NCBI GenBank assembly: GCA_032378655.1 | Contig: JAVYJS010000001.1 | Coordinates: 52,564 to 116,563 of the forward strand | Direction: 5' to 3' | Source: Arsenophonus melophagi | Lineage (GTDB): Bacteria; Pseudomonadota; Gammaproteobacteria; Enterobacterales; Enterobacteriaceae | Length of the DNA: 64,000 nt | Part shown: positions 57,383-64,000 of the stretch, piece by piece | Layout of the letters: each line of letters starts with the position of its first letter | How positions within the stretch are numbered: position 1 is the first letter of the stretch | Program-made: the position numbers and the translations under genes | Notes under the pieces: model-generated | Seen by the model: only the letters and a program-made list of their open reading frames with translations | What the model was told of the DNA's origin: nothing | The model's database searches: none

Positions 57383-58286
57383 AGTTTCTTTTCTTGAGAT
57401 TGAAAGATATATAAATATGAATGTTATTAGTTTTTACGTCAAGCCTTACTTCAGGGAATACTTGATATTATTATGAAGAACTTTTCATATGCTATGACAT
57501 TATAGCTTATTGATAAGTATTGCTCTATCATTACATGCATTCAATATAAGATTTTTAGATTATTACTCATTATTATAATTTTATACTGATGAAACTTACC
57601 GTTATATTAACATATTTTTATTAAAAAATGTTAATATAATTAATTAGCATTTCAATTTTAAAATAAAACAGGCTTAAAAAATTATATATGCTTGATGATA
57701 AAACATTAGATCTCATTGCTAACTATAGCATCCTACCATGCTATTAATCTAGAGCTGTTATCAAAGCAGTTACTTGATATAATTTGTATGATTGCTCTCC
57801 AGAAAATAGGTGCTCTATTACACTAGAGAGACAAATACCTACAAGTAAACCGTGCTGCTATTTTTTCAAGTAATTAGAGCAGACAAGGGTTTATATAGAA
57901 TTTGTAGCAGATAGAAAAGTGGTTTTAAAAGATTCACTTTATATATCATTTCTGATTGTATGCATTTTAGTAGAGGTTTAGAGCCAGTTAAGATTTAAAA
58001 AAAACAATTTTAGAATTCGTTTCTACTTGTGCTCCATTATCTTTTGTAAGTCTTTAATAAAAAAGATCTCTCTCACAATCTATAGCATTCCATTTATTGG
58101 CTCCAATAAATCTCAATAAATCACAAAAATTATAATGATTCAGCAGTATAGTATTAGCTGCAATACTAAATAACCATTCAGTATACAATTAAGAAACGCC
58201 TTACATTTCTTGTTTAAGAAATGTTTTAAAATCGCATCATTTCAGTGAATATATTCCTCGCTAATACGTTTATAATTACTAAACAC
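57383..58286. other. 900-bp spacer between hha and gpsA
   Basis: In E. coli tomB precedes hha and cysE follows gpsA, so remnants of either could lie here; I found none that I could align. The sequence holds several short dyads and a near-direct duplication of CAATAAATC (58101-58123). Two syntenic blocks meet here. Confidence 0.5.
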
Positions 58287-59300
58287 CTATATCTCATTAA
58301 TTTCATCTTTAGATGAACGATTCAGTAATGTCTTTGCGGCCTCAAGTATATTTTTATTACCATAAAGCACTTGATAAATTTGGTTACTAATTGGCATTTC
58401 GACACCTACACGCTCCGCTAATTTATATATTTCTTTAGTATTTAAGAAGCCTTCGATTATCTGCCCAATCTTGTTTTGCGCATCTGCAATCTGCATGCCT
58501 TGTCCGAGTAGCATCCCGAATCGGCGATTACGGGATTGATTGTCAGTACATGTCAACACTAAGTCCCCTAATCCAGACATCCCCATAAATGTTGATGCTT
58601 TAGCGCCTATAGTAATACCTAAACGTCTGATTTCAGCTAATCCTCGAGTGATTAGAGCTGTACGAGCATTAGCACCAAATCCTATGCCGTCAGAAATACC
58701 TGCTCCAATAGCAATAACATTTTTTGCCGCTCCACCTAACTGAACGCCGATCATATCTGAATTTTTGTAGACACGAAAATTTCGCCCGCAATGAAACAGT
58801 TTCTGTAGCTCTTCATTAAATTTAGCATTAGAGGCAGCAACAGAAATTGCTGTCGGTAAACCGGCGGCTAATTCTTTAGCAAAAGTGGGGCCAGATAGAA
58901 CAGCAAGTGGAATTTTTTCACCGAGTATTTCGCGAGCAACGTCTTGCAATAGACGACCCTTACCATGTTCTAGTCCTTTTGTAGCCCAAATAATACGTGA
59001 CTGTTGTGTTAAGTAAGGTTGGATATTTTTTAAAACTTGATTAAACGCATGACTTGGAACAACAATTAATATGTTTCGACTCTCTGTGATTACAGTCTTT
59101 AGGCAAGATTTAGGCAATAAAGTATCTGGAAATACAACATTTGGTAAAAATGTTTTATTACAGCGCTCTCTTTGTAATTTTGTAATATGTTGAGGATCAT
59201 CTCCCCAAAGCAAAACGCGATGCCCATTACGGGCTAGTGTAATAGCTAATGCGGTCCCATAAGAGCCACTACCGATAACTGTTATAGACACAGTGCTCAT
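58287..59300 (-). CDS. gpsA: NAD(P)-dependent glycerol-3-phosphate dehydrogenase
   Basis: GpsA reduces dihydroxyacetone phosphate to sn-glycerol-3-phosphate, the backbone for phospholipids and the source of PlsC's substrate. The 337 residues (339 in E. coli) show the N-terminal nucleotide-binding VIGSGSYGTALAITLARNGH, the motif LSGPTFAKELAAGLPTA, and the catalytic lysine region LGGAAKNVIAIGAG. The C-terminal helical domain is intact. It starts 8 bp after secB in the same orientation, as in E. coli. Confidence 0.97.
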   Translation of the reverse strand: MSTVSITVIGSGSYGTALAITLARNGHRVLLWGDDPQHITKLQRERCNKTFLPNVVFPDTLLPKSCLKTVITESRNILIVVPSHAFNQVLKNIQPYLTQQSRIIWATKGLEHGKGRLLQDVAREILGEKIPLAVLSGPTFAKELAAGLPTAISVAASNAKFNEELQKLFHCGRNFRVYKNSDMIGVQLGGAAKNVIAIGAGISDGIGFGANARTALITRGLAEIRRLGITIGAKASTFMGMSGLGDLVLTCTDNQSRNRRFGMLLGQGMQIADAQNKIGQIIEGFLNTKEIYKLAERVGVEMPISNQIYQVLYGNKNILEAAKTLLNRSSKDEINEI

Positions 59301-59308
59301 TAAGCTTC

Positions 59309-59776
59309 CTAATGATTTTTTAAATGCTCACTTTTTACGATAGTCTGTTTTTTTTGATGTTTTATAAATAAGGCATCAAAGTTAACAGGCGCTAAGTTTA
59401 ATTGAGGAAAAGTTCCACGACTAACTAAATTAGTAACGCATTCGCGTACATATGGAAATAAGATATTTGGGCAGTAAGCGCCTAAATAATGAGCTATTTG
59501 ATTTTTTTCAATACTTTTCACAGAAAATATGCCCGCTTGTTGCACTTCGCACAAGAATGCAGTTTCAGCAGCAACGACTGCAGTAACGGTAACATGTAAT
59601 ATAACTTCATAAACAGAATCAAACAATTGTATAAATGAGGTTTCTAAATCTAAGTTTACTTCCGGCTGCCACTTTCGCTGAAAAATATTAGGAGCGTTAG
59701 GCGTTTCAAATGAGATATCTTTAATATAAATTCTCTGGATTTGAAACACCTTCTCTTCAAGATATTCTTCTTCCAT
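59309..59776 (-). CDS. secB: Protein-export chaperone SecB
   Basis: SecB is a tetrameric chaperone that delivers unfolded precursors to SecA. The 155 residues equal the E. coli length, with IQRIYIKDISFETPNAPNIF, ETAFLCEVQQAGIFSVKSIE, YCPNILFPYVRECVTNLVSR and GTFPQLNLAPVNFDALF conserved. It lies between yibN and gpsA; the grxC gene that separates secB from yibN in E. coli is absent without trace. Its retention fits the continuing export of outer-membrane proteins. Confidence 0.97.
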   Translation of the reverse strand: MEEEYLEEKVFQIQRIYIKDISFETPNAPNIFQRKWQPEVNLDLETSFIQLFDSVYEVILHVTVTAVVAAETAFLCEVQQAGIFSVKSIEKNQIAHYLGAYCPNILFPYVRECVTNLVSRGTFPQLNLAPVNFDALFIKHQKKQTIVKSEHLKNH

Positions 59777-59848
59777 AGTATTAATTACCTTTAAATTTCT
59801 TTGTGATATTCCACTATATAAACATACATCACTGATGTACCCAATAAA

Positions 59849-60283
59849 TTACTTTTTACTACACGCTAAAGGTAAGTTTGCATTAGACCAACCTACAATT
59901 CCTTCTTGTAGTATAAAAATATGTTCAAAGCCATATTGAACCAATTGCTGAGCATGGTTTGTTGCTTCAATGCCATTTTTTGAAACAACAATAATAGGAT
60001 ATTTTTTATATTTTTCCAATTTTCTGACATTATTATTTTGAATTTCTGATGGGGTTAGATGCATGGAGTTAATGATATGTCCTTTACAAAAATCGTCAAG
60101 AGAACGCAAATCAATAATGATCGCTTCTGCTTTATTAATCAGTTGGATTGCTTGAGTACGTGTAATAATTTTTGTTTTGGCGAATAAGTCTTGATACGTT
60201 AGGATCATAACAACGCTTAACAAAACGATCCAGATAAGAATCAGTATTGGATGTCGGCTGATAAATTGCATGATTTCGTGCAT
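59849..60283 (-). CDS. yibN: Membrane-anchored rhodanese-like protein YibN
   Basis: The 144 residues (143 in E. coli) have one N-terminal membrane helix (HPILILIWIVLLSVVMILTY) and a rhodanese-like domain (AIIIDLRSLDDFCKGHIINS, then GFEHIFILQEGIVGW). The position of the rhodanese catalytic cysteine is occupied by VVSKNG, so sulfurtransferase activity is not expected, as in the E. coli protein. Recent work links YibN to the membrane insertase YidC. Operon with secB and gpsA is likely. Confidence 0.92.
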   Translation of the reverse strand: MHEIMQFISRHPILILIWIVLLSVVMILTYQDLFAKTKIITRTQAIQLINKAEAIIIDLRSLDDFCKGHIINSMHLTPSEIQNNNVRKLEKYKKYPIIVVSKNGIEATNHAQQLVQYGFEHIFILQEGIVGWSNANLPLACSKK

Positions 60284-61793
60284 TATGTTAGATAACTAAT
60301 TCCGTAGTTGATAATTGATAGATCTATCTGGTATTGCAGACCTTTTGCTTTGGAAAATTATAGAGAATATTATATAAATAACCGGTATTTTTGTAAATAG
60401 GATTTATCTTGATAGTATTTACTTATAATATCAGTTAATTGATTTTTGGACATCAAAGCTGAATAAAATATTAATCATAATATATAGTCGTTATATATAA
60501 ATTACATATAGCCATTGCATAGATTTTTTTATAAAAAAAGAGATTAAATTGCTTCGCTTTTATTATAATGGGATATAAAGATTATTGGTTATAGTCATTA
60601 TTAATTATGATGATATTATTTCTGGATATTGCAGAAATATGAACAATACCCACCATTATACATTAACCATACTCATTTGAAATTACTGATTTGATCAGCG
60701 ATCATCATGTAAAATTACAAGATTTCTTATCAGCTTTAAAAAAGCCAAAAGTGTTAAACAGCAAGAATCTAAGAGGGATTATTTACTTAATTAATTGAAA
60801 TAGAGGAAAAAATATCGCTTCAGGTGGATACGCATTCCATGAAACATTACATGAAACACATAAAATTTTTTCGCAATTAACAAAAGAGCTCACACAATTA
60901 AATACAATACTCATCGCTTCAACTTCAACAACAGATACATGGATCATTAGTTGCTATGCAACTTAATGCTATATTCATTTACGGAAACATAGCATTTGAT
61001 TGTACAGAAAAGCTTCGCTAGGTACGAAAACCGTTGTCAGTACATTAGGGTTAAAAGTAAACCTAATGTACTGACAATAATTCCGGTCTGAAAACACTGG
61101 ATCAGATTAAAAGTCATAGCTTGCTAATCACAATTGAAGAGAATTCAAAAAATTAAGACTGTATAAATAAAACTACTTACTGTTACTAAGTGATAACTCT
61201 AGTTTTTGAAACTATTAGGTATGCTGTTGACTTGCTAACATAATAAGAATTTATTTTTTAGTTCATTAAGTATGCATATGATTATGGTAACGGAACATGG
61301 TTGTAACCATGTTCAATCACTACAACACATAGACAACATCAAGGCTTTATATTAGCTAATCACTTTTCTTAAAGTAAATCTAATAAAAACACAAATAAAT
61401 CTTTTGCGAATCTTCACGAGAGATGCAAAAGATTTATTTTATTGTGTTAACATAGCTAAAAATTGAAGAAATTATTATATATGCAATATTGAGTAGCATA
61501 TTGTTTGAATAAAAACATAAGTTATTATGTGTAGCATGAGTCACACAGATATAAAATACATAAGTATTATATTAGCTATTTTATTAAAATTTAGAATAAA
61601 TTTATGTTTCATAATTTAACCCTGTTTCAAACAAAACAAGGTAACATTACCAATACATCTAGTATTCATCTTATAATCAAATTGATCTTTATAGATTATA
61701 AACTAGAGATAAACTAAATACATTATTATCCAGAGATAAACTAGATGCTAATTTTTGATGAAACATGATCATTTCTCTGGAGAGTTAAATTTT
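60284..61793. other. 1.5-kb decayed region between yibN and nadE
   Basis: No intact gene. Frames around 60690-60965 on the plus strand still look protein-like (ISDHHVKLQDFLSALKKPKV; then EIEEKISLQVDTHSMKHY overlapping GYAFHETLHETHKIFSQLTK), but they are broken by stops and I do not recognise the family. E. coli has gpmM and envC beside yibN, and neither aligns. Dyads occur at 61035-61077, 61293-61314 and 61393-61439. Confidence 0.5.
61035..61077. repeat. Inverted repeat, 16-bp perfect arms, 11-nt loop
   Basis: Arms 61035-61050 and 61062-61077 are exact reverse complements. It lies in decayed DNA, about 700 bp upstream of nadE. Confidence 0.85.
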
Positions 61794-63434
61794 ATGAATA
61801 GAACGCTAAATATGGCATTAGCACAATTAAATTGGCTAGTGGGTGATATTACAGGCAACTGTGAACGCATGTTACAGGAAGCTCGTGCTCAACAGTTAAA
61901 AGGAGCAGATCTTATTCTATTTTCGGAATTAGCTTTAACTGGATATCCGCCTGAGGATTTACTTTTTCGATCAGATTTTTATCTTCTCTGTAAAAAAGCG
62001 CTTAATCAAATTAAAGAGGCTAGTCAAAATATAGTTATTGTCGTAGGTCATCCATGGCAAAAAAAGAAAAAATGTTATAATGCATTATCATGTTTTTGGC
62101 AGGGTAAAACGACTGGTCGTTATTTTAAGCAACAGTTGCCTAATTATGGTGTTTTTGATGAAAAACGCTATTTTTATGCTGGTAATGAAAGCTGTGTATT
62201 ATCTTGTAGAGGTTATAAGTTGGGGTTTTTAATTTGTGAAGATGTTTGGTTTGATGAACCGGTTGATAAAATCAAAGCATTAGGTGCTGATATCCTCATT
62301 ATTATTAACGCTTCACCTTATAATCGTGGAAAACCCAATATTCGTACAGAGTTATTAAAAAATCATAGCCAAAGAACACACTTACCTATTGTGTATTTAA
62401 ATCAAGTAGGCGGGCAGGATGAACTGATATTTGATGGCGGTTCAAGAGTATTTAATTGCCGGGGTAAAGTAACACATTCTTTACCACAGTTTGCCGAACA
62501 GGTTATCCAGTGCAGATTTAATGATCGCGAACCTGCGCCAGCAGTTAATTTATTTAAAGCATTATCGCCTATCGCGCAAGTATATGAAGCATTAGTCATG
62601 GCAACCAGTGACTATATTAATAAAAATGGATTCTCTGGAGTGATTTTAGGATTATCAGGTGGGATTGATTCAGCATTAACATTAGCTATTGCAGTGGATG
62701 CTGTGGGAAAAGATAAAGTGCAAGCAGTAATGATGCCGTTTAGATATACTGCTGCGATTAGCATTCATGATGCTAAAGAACAAGCAGGATTATTAGGAAT
62801 CGAATTTTTAATAGTATCTATTGAGCCTATGTACGATGCATGTATGGTGAGTTTATCGTCAATATTTGCAGCAATGCCTCCTAATATTGCCGAAGAAAAT
62901 TTACAAGCTCGCTGTCGGGCTATTATTTTGATGGCAATATCCAATAAGAGTGGCCGTTTAGTATTAACTAGTAGTAATAAAAGTGAATTGGCAGTAGGTT
63001 TTAGTACTCTATATGGTGACATGGCTGGTGGTTTTGCAGTACTAAAAGATGTAACCAAGACTTTAGTGTTTAAATTGGCGCAATATCGCAATACTATTTC
63101 AAAAAATATCCCTCAGCGTATAATTAATCGGCCCCCCTCTGCTGAATTAGCACCAGAACAACTCGATCAGGACAGATTACCACCTTATCCTATATTAGAT
63201 GCAATTCTTGAAGGCTATATAGAAGAGGATAAATCAATTAATGAGTTAGTTAACGCCGGATTTGATGAAGTCATAGTACGTAAGGTGATTAGATTAATTG
63301 ATATTAATGAATATAAACGCCGTCAAGCACCGATAGGCCCTCGCGTTACTATTCGAGATTTTAATAAGGATAGGCGTTATCCAATCACTTCTGGATTTAG
63401 CCATAAAACTGGTGATAACTGGACCATAGGATAA
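61794..63434 (+). CDS. nadE: Glutamine-dependent NAD+ synthetase
   Basis: NadE amidates nicotinic acid adenine dinucleotide to NAD+. From the ATG at 61794, with GGAGAG nine bases upstream, the product has 546 residues. It is the two-domain form, unlike the 275-residue ammonia-dependent enzyme of E. coli. An N-terminal nitrilase-like glutaminase has its triad in FSELALTGYPPEDL, FKQQLPNYGVFDEKRYF and FLICEDVWFDEP. A C-terminal synthetase has the PP-loop LGLSGGIDSALTLAIAVDA and SSNKSELAVGFSTLYGDMAG. A TTG at 61755 opens the frame but is less likely. The two-domain form lets the symbiont use glutamine, which insects supply abundantly; that benefit is inference. Confidence 0.96.
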   Translation: MNRTLNMALAQLNWLVGDITGNCERMLQEARAQQLKGADLILFSELALTGYPPEDLLFRSDFYLLCKKALNQIKEASQNIVIVVGHPWQKKKKCYNALSCFWQGKTTGRYFKQQLPNYGVFDEKRYFYAGNESCVLSCRGYKLGFLICEDVWFDEPVDKIKALGADILIIINASPYNRGKPNIRTELLKNHSQRTHLPIVYLNQVGGQDELIFDGGSRVFNCRGKVTHSLPQFAEQVIQCRFNDREPAPAVNLFKALSPIAQVYEALVMATSDYINKNGFSGVILGLSGGIDSALTLAIAVDAVGKDKVQAVMMPFRYTAAISIHDAKEQAGLLGIEFLIVSIEPMYDACMVSLSSIFAAMPPNIAEENLQARCRAIILMAISNKSGRLVLTSSNKSELAVGFSTLYGDMAGGFAVLKDVTKTLVFKLAQYRNTISKNIPQRIINRPPSAELAPEQLDQDRLPPYPILDAILEGYIEEDKSINELVNAGFDEVIVRKVIRLIDINEYKRRQAPIGPRVTIRDFNKDRRYPITSGFSHKTGDNWTIG

Positions 63435-64000
63435 ATATGGCAAAATTGGTAAAAAATTACCAAGCATTAATACTTGAATAATATATAGAAGGTTAAGTAG
63501 ATATTCAGTATAGTTTGAACGATTTTAACATACGTAAAAGGATTTTGATCCTAAAAGTTATATACAACTTTATCATAAAAACAAAGGACATTATCCTTTT
63601 CCTTCAAAACTAAGGATAGTAAATCTTTATTTAAAAGATTGCTCATGTGATCTCAACTGAAACTGATGAGCAAGATAAAGTAGTAATCTACTGGTAACAG
63701 ATAGAATAGTTCTATACTTTAATTATAAATTATAGTATAGCAAAGAGTAAGTAGGAATTAGTCTCTCTTTAGTATCACGCTTTACATGGAATATTCATTA
63801 ATATATGAACTAATAAAGTAGCTTATATTGATAGTAAGTATATTAACCTTATACTAGCAATCTAGTCAAAATTAAATAAAGATCTAATCATGAGATTAAG
63901 TTAAAACCGTATTTAGTGAATACTAAATACGGTTTTAGAAAAAGCAGCACATTGCTGTGTACTTTCAAGAAAGTAATCACATTTACAAAAGATACATAAA
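63435..64000. other. AT-rich end of the window without a gene
   Basis: No gene or remnant is recognisable in these 566 bases. They contain short dyads and one longer inverted repeat (listed separately). Confidence 0.6.
63902..63937. repeat. Inverted repeat, 16-bp perfect arms, 4-nt loop
   Basis: Arms 63902-63917 and 63922-63937 are exact reverse complements around GAAT. It lies about 470 bp after nadE with no adjacent gene inside the window. Confidence 0.88.

Noticed and set aside
10551..63937. REP/BIME- or RPE-type repeat family
   Set aside because: Such families have a consensus; the dyads here are unrelated in sequence to one another.
236..64000. tRNA or rRNA genes in the spacers
   Set aside because: I looked for GTTCAAAT/GTTCGAAT T-loop patterns with acceptor pairing and for rRNA landmarks and found none with the right context.

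Overview
The window looks like part of the chromosome of a host-restricted, genome-reducing gammaproteobacterium of the Enterobacterales. The retained proteins are close in sequence and length to their Escherichia coli counterparts, and many stand in E. coli-like order: feoABC-bioH-nfuA, folA-apaH-apaG-ksgA-pdxA-surA-lptD-djlA, corA-uvrD-dapF-lptM-cyaA, cyoABCDE-bolA-clpPX-lon-hupB-ppiD-mdlAB-ffs-hha and yibN-secB-gpsA. The DNA is strongly AT-rich, I count roughly 64% protein coding, there are no insertion sequences, prophage genes, tRNA or rRNA genes that I can see, and long spacers hold eroded genes. This pattern fits an insect endosymbiont in an intermediate stage of reduction. Something Arsenophonus-like or Sodalis-like is possible, but I cannot name the genus from the sequence alone.

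Layout. 1-10 kb: the 3' end of yicC, 4.8 kb of decayed DNA, nfuA, bioH, and the Fur-controlled ferrous iron uptake operon feoABC. 10-19 kb: 4 kb of decayed DNA with a recognisable cpdA pseudogene, then topoisomerase IV (parE, parC) and plsC. 20-29 kb: folA, then the apaH/apaG/ksgA/pdxA/surA/lptD block, with djlA divergent. 29-38 kb: corA, a C-terminally shortened uvrD, dapF, the tiny lipoprotein gene lptM, and a cyaA split by frameshift into an open catalytic half and an eroded regulatory half. 38-43 kb: the cytochrome bo3 operon cyoABCDE. 44-57 kb: bolA, a dead tig, clpP, clpX, lon, hupB, ppiD, mdlA, mdlB, the 4.5S RNA gene ffs, and an hha gene broken only at a poly(A) run. 58-64 kb: gpsA, secB, yibN, 1.5 kb of decayed DNA, and a two-domain glutamine-dependent nadE.

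The retained set supports envelope biogenesis (SurA, PpiD, DjlA, LptD, LptM, SecB, PlsC, GpsA), aerobic respiration (bo3 oxidase), protein quality control (ClpXP, Lon), chromosome segregation (ParCE, HU), iron supply (FeoABC, NfuA) and cofactor synthesis (BioH, PdxA, FolA, NadE, CyoE). Both ends of cAMP metabolism are damaged: cyaA has lost its C-terminal half and cpdA is dead.

The most unusual property lies between the genes. The non-coding DNA is packed with inverted repeats: short hairpins nearly back to back, plus about two dozen long dyads. At least a dozen of these have perfect arms of 20-32 bp with spacers of 0-11 bp. They are unrelated to one another in sequence, usually lack a T-tract, and I noticed none inside intact genes. 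Ordinary terminators do not explain them; they suggest either a mutational process that creates palindromes in unconstrained DNA or an undescribed structural role.
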